Shown here: in pieces, positions 16,244 through 24,922 of the stretch
How the letters are laid out: each line of letters opens with the position of its first letter
How positions within the stretch are numbered: the stretch's first letter is position 1
The notes under the pieces: generated by a model
The model's database searches: none
What the model was told of the DNA's origin: nothing
Seen by the model: only the letters and a program-made list of their open reading frames with translations
Assembly (NCBI GenBank): GCA_900752015.1
Contig: CAADTZ010000054.1
Location: 1-26,169 of the forward strand
Direction of reading: 5' to 3'
Source of the DNA: an uncultured Collinsella sp.
GTDB lineage: Bacteria > Actinomycetota > Coriobacteriia > Coriobacteriales > Coriobacteriaceae
Length of the DNA stretch: 26,169 nt
Translations under genes and position numbers: made by a program

Positions 16244-16246
16244 GGC

Positions 16247-16900
16247 CTACCCCTTCAATTCGGTCAGGTCGCGCGCATCGAGCGAGTGGGAGTCGTCCCA
16301 AATGCGACGCACGACGATGGACATGATGATGACGGCAAAGATGGCGTCGGTGGCGATGCCGATCTCGATGATCTCGGGGGCCGTGGGCGCGAGCAGGGCG
16401 AGCGTCACGTGGCTACCGTTCTCCATAAGGCAGTACCCGAAGATTTGCTTGAGGATGTTGCGCTGGGAGATGATGCACGTGAGGCCGACGAAGAAGTGCG
16501 CGAAGCTGATGGCGAGGGCCGGAGTAGCCACCTCAGCGGTGGGCAGGCTCAGGCGCGTGACCACCGCGAAGCAGATGGCCACCTCCAGACCGGTGAGGAT
16601 GATGGTCCAGGCCGGCTTGATGGAGGAGGTCAGCGTGCTATCGGCAGGCGAACCCATCTTTTTGTAGGCACGGTTGAGAATGAACGGAACGAGGATCACC
16701 TTGGTGACGAAGGCCGACGCGGCCCACATGAGAAGCTCGGTGGCACCGGTGGTGAGGCCCAGGGTGAGCAGCACGCCCACCAGGACAACCGACTGGATCG
16801 CGTACCACTTAATGGCGGACGGGATGGTCTTCGAGACGACCACCATGGTGGAGGTCACGATCAGAAGACCGCCCAGGATATTGACTAACGAATAACCCAT
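16247..16900 (-). CDS. hyfE: hydrogenase membrane subunit HyfE
   Basis: 217 residues, practically the E. coli HyfE length (216), with about six or seven hydrophobic segments. HyfE is specific to the larger hydrogenase 4-type complexes and is distantly related to NuoK. Landmarks visible are the opening YSLVNILGGLLIVTS, the FVTKVILVPFI segment and the ISQRNILKQIFGYCLMENGS block with a membrane-embedded glutamate. Its exact role, structural or in ion transfer, is not settled for the family. Located between hyfD and hyfF exactly as in enterobacterial hyf operons, 10 bases after hyfD. Confidence 0.93.
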   Translation of the reverse strand: MGYSLVNILGGLLIVTSTMVVVSKTIPSAIKWYAIQSVVLVGVLLTLGLTTGATELLMWAASAFVTKVILVPFILNRAYKKMGSPADSTLTSSIKPAWTIILTGLEVAICFAVVTRLSLPTAEVATPALAISFAHFFVGLTCIISQRNILKQIFGYCLMENGSHVTLALLAPTAPEIIEIGIATDAIFAVIIMSIVVRRIWDDSHSLDARDLTELKG

Positions 16901-16910
16901 GTCCTACCTC

Positions 16911-18368
16911 CTAACCCATCCAACTAGAGGACAGAGGACCGGCGACGACGACCATGATCATGAGGACGACGAACACGAACGCCATGGCGCGCGGAAGGGG
17001 CTGGCCGGCGGCCACGGTCTCGCTCGGCTCACCGGGCAGGACCTTACCCATCCAACGCAGGAACCATGCGAAGGTGGCGACGGTCTCGACGACCATGACG
17101 CACACGAGGACGAAGATGACCGTGTTGGAAGCACCAACCGCGAAGCCACCGGAAATAATCTGGAACTTGGAGAAGAACGTGCTCATGGGGGGCACGCCGG
17201 CGATAGCGGTCGCGGCGACCGCGAAGCCCACGCCCGTGACCGGGTACTTCTTCATGAGGCCCTGGATCTTGGGCAACATACGGGTTCCCAGCGTGAAGCT
17301 GAGGGAGCCGGCGATGAGGAAGAACAGGGTCTTGGTGAACGCGTGGTTGAAGATGTGCTCGACGGCGCCGTTGAACGCCATCTGGCTTCCGAACACGGAG
17401 AGGCCCAGGCCGAAGAACACGTAGGCGAGCTGCGCGATCGTCGAGAAGGCGAGCAGGCGCTTCATATCCTTCTGGGGCAGGTACATGAGGAAGCCGAAGA
17501 GCATGGTCACGACGGCGTCGATGATGGCGACCCAACCGACGATCTCGGGGATATCGCCGGCACTCGCAAGAGCGCGGGCGAACACGCACACGCCGACCTT
17601 CACCATGGACGCGCCATGGAGGTAGGCGGAAACGGGCGTGGGGGCCTCCATTGCGGAGGGCAGCCACATGTAGAGCGGGAACTGGGCGGACTTGGCCCAA
17701 GCGGCGAACAGGATGAGCAGCAGCACGACGGTCTTCATACCGGAATCGAGCTGGGAGATCGCGCTCAGCGCGAACGTGCCGGTTCCGGCGAACAGGAAGG
17801 CCGCGCCGATGTAGAGTCCCAGAGCGCCGATATGGGTGATGATGAGCGCCTTCATACCGGCCTTCTTGGCCGTGGGCGTCATGTAGTAGCTGATGAGGCC
17901 CCAGGAGCACACGCCGGTGATCTCGAAGAAAACGAGCTGGCCGACGATGGTGGAGCTGTAGGCGAGACCGGCCATGGCGCCGATGAACGTGGAGAAGTAC
18001 ACGTAGAAGCGGCGACGGGGCGCGTCGGGATGCTCCTTGTTCTTATCGCTCATGTACGGGAACGAATAGATGACGACGAGCAGGCCGATAGCGACGAACG
18101 CGGGTGCGAGCAGCGTGCTCATCCGGTCGAATATGAAGCCCATGACCAAGGTCTGGCCCATACTCGCCCAGGTTACATCGACCGCGTTCATGCCGTTTCC
18201 GGCAAACGTCGCGGCCAAGCCAACGGAAGCGACCGTGGCGATGCCGCCGGCAAAGGCGCAGATCCATTTAGCGTAGGGACGCGGCAGCATGACGATGAGC
18301 AGGGAGCCCAGCATGGGGACGGCGATCGCCACCATGGCAAAGAGGGACAAGCTCGATTCGATTGACAT
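16911..18368 (-). CDS. hyfD: hydrogenase membrane subunit HyfD (antiporter-like)
   Basis: 485 residues (E. coli HyfD about 479), about 14 membrane segments of the proton-antiporter fold. E149 (VFFEITGVCSW) and K226 (AAWAKSAQFPLYMWLPSAM) are the expected charged residues of the ion path, followed by EAPTPVSAYLHGASMVK. It is the second of three antiporter-like subunits. It sits 16 bases after hyfC and 10 bases before hyfE. The assignment to HyfD rather than HyfB or HyfF rests on length and position as well as sequence. Confidence 0.92.
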   Translation of the reverse strand: MSIESSLSLFAMVAIAVPMLGSLLIVMLPRPYAKWICAFAGGIATVASVGLAATFAGNGMNAVDVTWASMGQTLVMGFIFDRMSTLLAPAFVAIGLLVVIYSFPYMSDKNKEHPDAPRRRFYVYFSTFIGAMAGLAYSSTIVGQLVFFEITGVCSWGLISYYMTPTAKKAGMKALIITHIGALGLYIGAAFLFAGTGTFALSAISQLDSGMKTVVLLLILFAAWAKSAQFPLYMWLPSAMEAPTPVSAYLHGASMVKVGVCVFARALASAGDIPEIVGWVAIIDAVVTMLFGFLMYLPQKDMKRLLAFSTIAQLAYVFFGLGLSVFGSQMAFNGAVEHIFNHAFTKTLFFLIAGSLSFTLGTRMLPKIQGLMKKYPVTGVGFAVAATAIAGVPPMSTFFSKFQIISGGFAVGASNTVIFVLVCVMVVETVATFAWFLRWMGKVLPGEPSETVAAGQPLPRAMAFVFVVLMIMVVVAGPLSSSWMG

Positions 18369-18384
18369 AGTTTCTCCCTTCTCC

Positions 18385-19308
18385 CTACACGCCTACGACG
18401 ACGAAGACGAACGCGAGGACCGCGATGCCGACGACGGCCCAGGTCTGGTTACCGAGCACCTTGAAGCGCGAACGGGAAACGGAGTTCTCGAGCACGCCGC
18501 AGACGACGAAATCGACCAGGCACTTGACGAGGAAGACGACGGCGCCCACGAGAGCGGTGACGCCGATGGTTGCGGGCTCTCCCCAGGGGATGAAGATGGA
18601 GGTGAACCAAGCGACGACCACGACCTGCTTCATGCCCATGGCGAGCTTCATCATGGCCAGGGACGGGCCGGAGAGCTCGGCGAGCGGGCCCTCCTGGAGC
18701 TCCTGCTCGGCTTCGGCCTGATCGAACGGAAGCTTGCCGAGCTCCATGTAACAGGCGGCCGCGAAGGCGACGCCGGCGAGGATAACGGCGACGACGCTCG
18801 AGACGTTGCCCGTAACGATGTGCTGACCCATGGTCGCAATGTCCGTGGAGCCGCACACGATGGCGACGGTGAACAGCGCGATGAGCATGGACGGCTCGAT
18901 GAGCACGCTCATGAGGAGCTCGCGGATACCGCCGAAGCCCGCGTAGGCGTTGGAGGAATCCACGCCGGACAGCGCGAAGAAGAAGCGGGACAGCGCGAGC
19001 GCGTACATGATGGTGATGGCGTCACCAAAGACGGGCATGGGGCTCTGGAGCGTGAACATGGGCAGGCCCATGGCGAGCATAAACGACACCGCGAGGAACA
19101 GCGGCGGCATGATGCGCAGCACGAAGCTCGAGTCGGAACTCACGGACTCGGGACGCGCCATGAGCTTCGCGAGGTCCCGGTAATCCTGAAGGATGGACGG
19201 ACCGCGGCGATTGTGCATCTTCGCGCGAATCACACGGGCGAGGCCGGAGAAGAAGGGCGCGACCAGCATGACCACGAGGCCCTGCGCCATCGCAAGAACG
19301 ATGTTCAT
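18385..19308 (-). CDS. hyfC: hydrogenase membrane subunit HyfC/HycD (NuoH-like)
   Basis: 307 residues, about eight membrane segments. NuoH-family subunit that anchors the soluble hydrogenase module to the membrane arm. The loop MHNRRGPSILQDYRDLAKL (near residue 30) is the typical cytoplasmic loop, and the later acidic stretch ELGKLPFDQAEAEQELQEGP is the conserved loop that contacts the small subunit. GGAGAGG precedes the ATG. It lies 17 bases after hyfB. Confidence 0.95.
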   Translation of the reverse strand: MNIVLAMAQGLVVMLVAPFFSGLARVIRAKMHNRRGPSILQDYRDLAKLMARPESVSSDSSFVLRIMPPLFLAVSFMLAMGLPMFTLQSPMPVFGDAITIMYALALSRFFFALSGVDSSNAYAGFGGIRELLMSVLIEPSMLIALFTVAIVCGSTDIATMGQHIVTGNVSSVVAVILAGVAFAAACYMELGKLPFDQAEAEQELQEGPLAELSGPSLAMMKLAMGMKQVVVVAWFTSIFIPWGEPATIGVTALVGAVVFLVKCLVDFVVCGVLENSVSRSRFKVLGNQTWAVVGIAVLAFVFVVVGV

Positions 19309-19325
19309 AATATCCTCTCCCCTCT

Positions 19326-21344
19326 CTAGACCATGACCACGGCGAGCACGAGGAAGACCACGAGCGCCGCGACGATGTAGCAGATGTATACGGAGTAGTT
19401 GCCGCCCTCGATCTTGGAGGCGAGGCCGGCCAGCTTGTCGGCACCCTCGCTCGGTGCATCGACCAGGAAACGGTCGGGCAGGGGCTCAACGCCCTGGGCG
19501 ACACCGGTGAGCTTCTGGAACACGTGCGCGATGGACCAGCAGATCTTGGTGCATACCTCGCGCAGGGTGTAGAGCGGGCCCATGAAGAGTTCGACGTCGG
19601 ACGCGAAGCTCGTGGCGACGACGGGCATGTGCTCGTTGGGCTCGTAGCCGCACGCCCAAGGGTCGGTCTTCTTAGCGGGGGCCTTGGCGCCGAGGCAGGA
19701 CCTCAACGCGAACGCGAGGCCGGTGAGGACCACGAGCGCAATGGCGATCGCGGGGGTGGAGGTGGCGGCACCGGAAATCTCGTTCACGAGAGACACGCCC
19801 GAGGTGGCTGTGACGGCGGAGCCGGCAAGCACGCTCTGGGCGACGTCGCCCAGAACCGGGGCGATGACCGGGGAGCCGATTCCCAGTACCACGCAGATGG
19901 CCGCGAGGAGCATCTGCGAGAACAACATCGGAGCCGGGGACTCCTTGGCGTTCGCGGCCTCCTGGGAACGAGGGCTGCTCGCGAACGAGACGCCGTAGGC
20001 CTTCACGAAGCACGTGACGGCCAGGGCACCGGTGATGGCGAGGGCGGCCGCGGAGGCGACGGCGAACACCATGACGACCGGGTCGGAGAGCGTCGAGATG
20101 TTGAACAGGGACTGGTAGGTGAACCACTCGGAAACGAAGCCGTTGAGCGGCGGGATGGCCGAGATGGCAAGGGCACCGATGAGGAAGCAGACGGCCGTGA
20201 CCGGCATGCGGCGGAACAGACCGCCCATCTTCTCCATGTTGCGCGTACCCGTGGCATAGAGCAGGGAGCCCGCGCCGAGGAACAGCTCGCCCTTGAACAT
20301 GGCGTGGTTGAGCGTGTGGTAGAGGGCGGCCATGAGCGCGATCGTCGCGATGACGTCGTTGCCCAGGGCGTGCGCCGTCATGGACGCGCCGACACCGAGC
20401 AAGATGATGCCGATGTTCTCGACGGAGTGATAGGCAAGCAGGCGCTTGATGTCGTGCTCGTGGAGGGCGTAGACGACACCCAGGACCGACGAGATGGATC
20501 CGAAGACCAGGACCATGAGGCCCCACCAGAGCTGGACGCCCGAACCCGCGAGCAGGTCGAGACCGACCTTGAGGATTCCCAGGATGCCGATCTTGATCAT
20601 GCCGCCGGACATGAGGGCGGACACGTTGGACGGCGCCTCGGGGTGCGCCTGGGGCAGCCAGGAGTGCAGCGGAATGATACCGGCCTTCGCGCCAAATCCG
20701 AAGAACGCGAGGACGAAGCACGCGGAGGAGACGGCGGGTCCAAAGTCATGCGTACGGAAATCACTGAAGCTGAAGGAACCGCCCACGCCGTTGGTCATGA
20801 GCAGGAAGCTCGCCATGATGAGAACGAAGCCCACGTGCGCGATGACGAAGTAGAGCCAACCGCCCCTAATGGAGTTCTTGTTCTCCTCGATAACGACAAG
20901 GAAGTAGCTCGTAAGGGACATGAGCTCAAAGGCGACCAGGAACCAGAACACGTTGTCGGCGGTGATGACGAGCATCATCGAGGCGACGAAGGGGTTCATA
21001 AAGAAGCCGGCGCGCCCGACCTTGCCCGGGTACTCGTCGAAGTAGGACAGACCGTAGATGAAGCCCGCAAAGGCGAGAATCGAGATGAGGACCACGATCA
21101 GGCCCGCAAGGCCGTTGAGCAAGAGCTCGAGACGGGCGAACGGGAAGAAGAAGACCGTGTTGAGGGACGAAACGTCGCCAAGCACGGCCTCGAGGCCCGC
21201 GATGAACGACAGCACGGCCGCGACGGCGCCGATTAGGCAGCCGGCGGACTTGGCGGCGTTATCGGCCTTGATCAGCAGAACCGAGGCGAGCGCACCGATG
21301 CACGAGACGGCAAGCGATGCGATAAACAGCGTCATGCTATCCAT
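19326..21344 (-). CDS. hyfB: hydrogenase membrane subunit HyfB (NuoL-like)
   Basis: 672 residues, the same length as E. coli HyfB. It is a large antiporter-like protein with about 16 membrane segments. E140 (FLVAFELMSLTSYFL) and K220 (FFGFGAKAGIIPLHSWLPQAH) are the ion-path residues. After the core, a soluble loop (GAKAPAKKTDPWACGYEP) and a final membrane helix resemble HyfB/HycC. The ATG overlaps the end of hyfA by 8 bases, with GGGAG eight bases upstream. It probably forms part of the proton-translocating arm together with HyfD and HyfF. Confidence 0.95.
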   Translation of the reverse strand: MDSMTLFIASLAVSCIGALASVLLIKADNAAKSAGCLIGAVAAVLSFIAGLEAVLGDVSSLNTVFFFPFARLELLLNGLAGLIVVLISILAFAGFIYGLSYFDEYPGKVGRAGFFMNPFVASMMLVITADNVFWFLVAFELMSLTSYFLVVIEENKNSIRGGWLYFVIAHVGFVLIMASFLLMTNGVGGSFSFSDFRTHDFGPAVSSACFVLAFFGFGAKAGIIPLHSWLPQAHPEAPSNVSALMSGGMIKIGILGILKVGLDLLAGSGVQLWWGLMVLVFGSISSVLGVVYALHEHDIKRLLAYHSVENIGIILLGVGASMTAHALGNDVIATIALMAALYHTLNHAMFKGELFLGAGSLLYATGTRNMEKMGGLFRRMPVTAVCFLIGALAISAIPPLNGFVSEWFTYQSLFNISTLSDPVVMVFAVASAAALAITGALAVTCFVKAYGVSFASSPRSQEAANAKESPAPMLFSQMLLAAICVVLGIGSPVIAPVLGDVAQSVLAGSAVTATSGVSLVNEISGAATSTPAIAIALVVLTGLAFALRSCLGAKAPAKKTDPWACGYEPNEHMPVVATSFASDVELFMGPLYTLREVCTKICWSIAHVFQKLTGVAQGVEPLPDRFLVDAPSEGADKLAGLASKIEGGNYSVYICYIVAALVVFLVLAVVMV

Positions 21345-21954
21345 TGTTTACGCTCCCTTCTGCTTTCTCGGAGAGGCCCTGGGCCACAGCGGTAACGTCG
21401 ACGACCGGACCGTTTTCAATCGAGCGCAGGCGCTTGGCCTCGTCGAGCTCGCGATCGGCCGCGCCGCCCATGACAGTCAGCGCCTTGGTGGGGCACGCCG
21501 CCACACAATGCGGGCCGTCCGGATCGAAGGCGCACAGGTCGCACTTGACAGCGCAGGTGTACTGGCCGGGAGCCCACGTAAGCAGGCTGCTCAGGGACTT
21601 AGGATACGAAGGCGTCGGGTCGCACATGCCTGCGACACCGGCGATAGACGTGCCATCGGGATGGATGGCTCCGAAGGGGCACGCGATGGCGCACAGCCTG
21701 CACCCGATGCACTCCTGCTCCTTGACGTGGATGCGATCGCCATCGTGCTCGATGGCATTCACCGGGCAAACCTCGGCGCAGGGGGCACCCTCGCAATGGT
21801 GGCAGGCAAGGGCGGCCGAAATGCCGCCGGTCTTCACGAGCGCCAGGCGCGGCGTATCCTGAAGACCCTGCATCCGGTGGGCGTCGGCACAGGCGGACTG
21901 GCATGTTCCGCAGCCGATGCACCTCTCCGGGTTGATGTCGATGAAGCGGTTCAT
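21337..21954 (-). CDS. hyfA: ferredoxin-like electron-transfer subunit HyfA (HycB family)
   Basis: 205 residues from MNRFIDINPERC. This ATG has AGGAAGT at good distance; a GTG two codons earlier overlaps the ribosome site and is rejected. Four 4Fe-4S motifs are visible: C12/C15/C18/C22, C51/C54/C59/C63, C82/C85/C88/C92 and a last group around YTCAVKCDLC. It carries electrons from the Sec-containing FdhF to the hydrogenase module. First gene of the hyf set, after a strong hairpin that separates it from fdhF. It resembles the ferredoxin at 24332-24850 in layout but is longer and clearly distinct in sequence. Confidence 0.92.
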   Translation of the reverse strand: MNRFIDINPERCIGCGTCQSACADAHRMQGLQDTPRLALVKTGGISAALACHHCEGAPCAEVCPVNAIEHDGDRIHVKEQECIGCRLCAIACPFGAIHPDGTSIAGVAGMCDPTPSYPKSLSSLLTWAPGQYTCAVKCDLCAFDPDGPHCVAACPTKALTVMGGAADRELDEAKRLRSIENGPVVDVTAVAQGLSEKAEGSVNNG

Positions 21955-21968
21955 CCCCACTTCCTTTC

Positions 21969-22011
21969 AAAATAACGGGCCGGGCTCCCGAACGTACGGG
22001 ACGCCCGGCCC
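21969..22011 (-). terminator. strong intergenic hairpin between fdhF and hyfA (attenuator or partial terminator)
   Basis: Arms GGGCCGGGC (21977-21985) and GCCCGGCCC (22003-22011) pair perfectly, and an inner TCCCG/CGGGA stem adds five more pairs past a single bulged base. On the minus strand it is followed by GTTATTTTGAAA, a moderately T-rich tail. It stands 21 bases after the fdhF stop and just before the hyfA ribosome site. A full stop here would silence the hydrogenase genes, so partial termination or an mRNA-stability hairpin is more likely. Confidence 0.75.
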
Positions 22012-22032
22012 AAAAAGCCAACGAGAACGGGA

Positions 22033-24255
22033 CTACACGATTTGGTTCACGTGCGTCTCGTCGTCGAACTTGGCGGCGCCGGGCTCAACGTCCTGGGGAG
22101 CGGCGGCGTCCACCAGAGCCTGCTTGAGCTCGGTGTACTGACGCTCGACCTCGCCCTCGGCCCAAACCTGGTCGGCAATGGCGTCGACCTGGCAGGCGGA
22201 GAACTTGTCCTCGGGCGTATGCGAGACCGGGTCGACCTTGTGAATGGTCAGCTCGTTGCACTTGCCGATCCACCACTGGTAGGTCATATAGACCGTGCCC
22301 TTGTTGATACGGTCGCTCACATCGGCGCGGCTGTATACCTGGCCACGGCGGCTGTGAATCGAGACGATGTCGCCGTTCTTGATGCCGCGCGCCTGGGCGT
22401 CCGCGGGATTCATGCGGACAAAGCCGGGCTCGTCGGCAAGCAGCGCCAGCGTCTTGCAGTTGCCGGTCATCGAGCGGCAGCTGTAGTGGCCGACCTCGCG
22501 GACGGTGCACAGGATGAGCGGGTACTCATCGTCGGGAAGCTCGGAGGGCGCCTCCCAGTCGTGCGCCATCAGGTTGGCGCGGCCGTCCTTGGTGGTGAAC
22601 TTGCCACCAGCGAACATGTCGGCCGTACCGTGGTCGTTCACATCGGTGCTCTTGACGGGCCACTGGGCGTAGCCGCCCTCGGGAGCCATCTTCTCGTAGG
22701 TCGCGCCCACAAAGTTGGGGCACAGGCTAATGCACTCGTTCCAGATCTGCTCGGTGTTGTCGTAGTGCATGGGGTAGCCCATACGCGTGGACAGGTCCGC
22801 GAAGATCTCCCAGTCGTGGCGGCACTCGCCCTTGGGCGGAACGGCCGCGTCAAAGTGCTGGAAGCTACGGTCGGATGCGGTAAAGACACCCTCGTGCTCG
22901 CCCCAAGAGGTGGCAGGCAGGATGACGTCGGCGAGCATGGTCGTCTGCGTCATAAAGATGTCCTGGCAGATGAACAGGTCCAGCTCGGAGAGCGTCTTGC
23001 GCATTCCGGCCGAATCGGGCTCAGTCTGGACCGGGTCCTCGCCGTAGTTGTAGAAGCAGTGCACCTTGCCCTCGTCGACCAGGTGACCCAGGTCGGTGAG
23101 CTTGTAGCCCTCCTCGAGCGGGAGCTTTTCCTCGGGCACGCCCCAAGCCTTGGCAAACTTGGCACGCACTGCCGGGTCGGTGACTTTCTGGTAGCCAGGG
23201 TACAGGTTGGGCAGCATGCCCATATCGCAGGAGCCCTGGACGTTGTTCTGGCCACGCACGGGCGCGAGACCGGAATTGGGTTTGCCGATCTGGCCGGCAA
23301 CGCAGGCGATGGAGGCGATGGTGTGCACCGTCTTCAGGTTCTGCTTCTGCTGGCATACGCCCATACCCCAGCCAATGATGGCAGAGGGCTTCGCCGTGGC
23401 GTACATCTCGGCAGCTTGGTGGATCAACGCGGGCTCGACACCCGTGATGTCCTGTACAGATTCGGGAGTGTAGTTCTTGATGGTCTCCCACCACTCGTCA
23501 AAGCCGTTCGTGTGCTCGGCGACGAATTCCTTGTCGTAGAGGCCATCGTTGACCAGACAGTTGGCAAAGGCGTTGAGGAACGCAACGTTGCAACCGTTCT
23601 TGATCGGAAGGTAGAGATCGGCGATACGCGCGGTTTCGATATGGCGCGGATCGGCGACGATGATCTTGCAACCCTTTTCTTTGGCTCGCACGATACGCCT
23701 TGCGACGATGGGGTGCGAATCGGCAGGGTTATAGCCGAAGAGGAAAATGCAGCCCGCATCCTCCATACCGGGGATGGAGCATGACATGCAACCTGAACCA
23801 ACCGTGTCCATCAGACCGAGGACAGTAGGGCCGTGTCAAGTACGGGCGCAGTTGTCCACGCTGTGGGTGCCGATGCACGCACGCGTAAACTTCTGCATGA
23901 CGTAGTTCGCCTCATTGCCGCCGCCTCGCGAAGAGCCGGTGGTCATGACAGCGTTAGGACCATATTCGTCAATTATGGCCTGCATCTTAGATGCGGTGAA
24001 ATCCAGTGCCTCGTCCCAGCTTACGCGCTCGAGATCCGCGCCCTTAGTGCGGCGGATCATCGGGTGCAGTACGCGAGGAGTCAAGATCTTGGTGTCGTTG
24101 ATGAAGTCGTAGCCGCTCATACCCTTAAGGCACAGCTCGCCCTGATTGGTGATGCCGTTGAGCGGTTCGGTACCCACGACCTGGCCGTTTTGGACCAGGA
24201 GGTTAAACTGGCAACCGGCGCCGCAGTACGGGCAGATCACTTTATGCTTCTCCAT
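22033..24255 (-). CDS. fdhF: formate dehydrogenase H, selenocysteine-containing (UGA codon 140 read as Sec)
   Basis: 740 residues if the in-frame TGA at 23836-23838 is decoded. Oxidises formate to CO2 in the cytoplasm and feeds electrons to the hydrogenase. C8, C11, C15 and C42 bind the 4Fe-4S cluster, K44 follows, and Sec140 sits in NCART-U-HGPTV, the same number as E. coli FdhF. H141 and R334 (APVRGQNNVQG) are the matching active-site residues. The start MEKHKVICPYC has GGAGGG in front. The downstream half runs to TAG at 22033 with no other stop. Automatic gene calling would split it into two pieces. A SECIS hairpin lies directly after the UGA, and tRNA-Sec, selA and selB are in the window. 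It is preceded by a ferredoxin gene and followed by the hyf genes. Confidence 0.97.
23800..23838 (-). promoter_or_regulatory. bacterial SECIS element and Sec codon of fdhF
   Basis: Starting at the UGA (23838-23836), the minus strand folds TGTCC (23824-23820) with GGACA (23809-23805) around a loop holding GGUCUG (23817-23812). The loop hexamer is the same as in E. coli fdhF, where GGUCU is the SelB contact. The first bases after UGA, CACGGCCC, are also shared. The stem-loop top is about 18-26 bases past the UGA, the expected distance. Confidence 0.9.
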
Positions 24256-24278
24256 GACACCCTCCTTCCTTTTTCTGC

Positions 24279-24294
24279 TACCGATTAATCGGTA
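24279..24294. promoter_or_regulatory. perfect 16-bp palindrome upstream of fdhF
   Basis: TACCGATTAATCGGTA equals its own reverse complement. It lies in the 76-base gap between the ferredoxin gene and fdhF, 24 bases before the fdhF ATG. Unlike a terminator it has no loop and no T tail on the minus strand. It looks like a dimeric-regulator site, or it could lie in the 5' part of an internal promoter. The regulator is unknown. Confidence 0.5.
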
Positions 24295-24331
24295 CGTATT
24301 TGACAATCGTTGGGCCTGTATGGCCGCCCGC

Positions 24332-24850
24332 CTACGCCTCGTTTTCGATGGTGGCGCGGGCACGCTCGGCGGTCAGTTCCGCCAGGCGCTCCTCGTCTAC
24401 CAGGGTGAGGCCCTTGGTCGGGCACGCCTCGGCACACGCCGGACCGCCGGGACGGTCCACGCACAGGTCGCACTTGAGCACGAAGCTCTTGGTCTGCGAA
24501 CCCACGCGCACGTCGCCCATCAAGACGGGGACCTGCGTGGTCGCCACGCTCACGGCGCCAAAGGGGCATGCCATGACGCAGCTCTTGCAGCCGATGCAGT
24601 TGTCCTCGTTGACGCCGATACGATGGTTCTTTGGATCAAAGAACAAGGCGCCCGTAGGACAGGCCTTCGCGCACGGAGCGTCCTCGCAGTGGTGACATGC
24701 CACCGGCGCGGAGATCTCGTAGGTGCGCGTTACACGCAAGCGAGGTGCGGCGATGTTGCCGGGAATATCGTGCGCCTCGATGCACGCCGCCATACAGGTT
24801 TGGCACCCAATGCAGCGTGAAGAATCAGCCACGACTCGTTTATTACCCAT
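24332..24850 (-). CDS. 4Fe-4S ferredoxin-type electron carrier, HydN/HycB-like
   Basis: 172 residues from MGNKRVVADSSRC. GGAGGGAG lies a few bases upstream. A longer GTG-started form from 24958 is possible but its first 36 residues look non-coding. Four cysteine groups are visible: C13/C16/C19/C23, C52/C55/C60/C64, C85/C88/C91/C95 and a final KCDLC with PACAEACP. This is the HydN/HycB layout, the small electron-transfer partner of FdhF. It is the first gene of the hydrogenlyase operon, 76 bases before fdhF. Two such ferredoxins exist here (this and hyfA). This one probably docks to FdhF itself or helps mature it; which of the two is the true HycB counterpart is not decided by sequence reading alone. 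Confidence 0.9.
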   Translation of the reverse strand: MGNKRVVADSSRCIGCQTCMAACIEAHDIPGNIAAPRLRVTRTYEISAPVACHHCEDAPCAKACPTGALFFDPKNHRIGVNEDNCIGCKSCVMACPFGAVSVATTQVPVLMGDVRVGSQTKSFVLKCDLCVDRPGGPACAEACPTKGLTLVDEERLAELTAERARATIENEA

Positions 24851-24902
24851 GTTGTTCACTCCCTCCTGAATCCCATGCCGGAGAGACCCTGTCGACGTTG
24901 CC

Positions 24903-24922
24903 CCGGACCGCCCGTGGTCCGG
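24903..24922 (-). other. leader hairpin in the 5' untranslated region of the hydrogenlyase operon
   Basis: CCGGACC (24903-24909) pairs with GGTCCGG (24916-24922), with a 6-base loop and further pairing possible outside (TGCC with GGCA around a small bulge). It lies 53 bases before the first ATG, with no T tail. It may protect the mRNA or be part of a larger regulatory leader. It does not match a riboswitch that I recognise. Confidence 0.4.

Noticed and set aside
14672..23784. Very long plus-strand open frames (up to about 580 codons) opposite hyfF, hyfD, hyfB and fdhF
   Set aside because: They mirror the real genes almost end to end, are full of His, Asp, Glu, Arg and Gly, have no recognisable domains or ribosome sites, and arise from GC-rich third positions that avoid stops on the opposite strand.
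22033..23811. Second half of fdhF as an independent oxidoreductase gene
   Set aside because: It lacks the Fe-S N-terminus, has no ribosome site, and joins in frame to the first half across a Sec UGA with SECIS.
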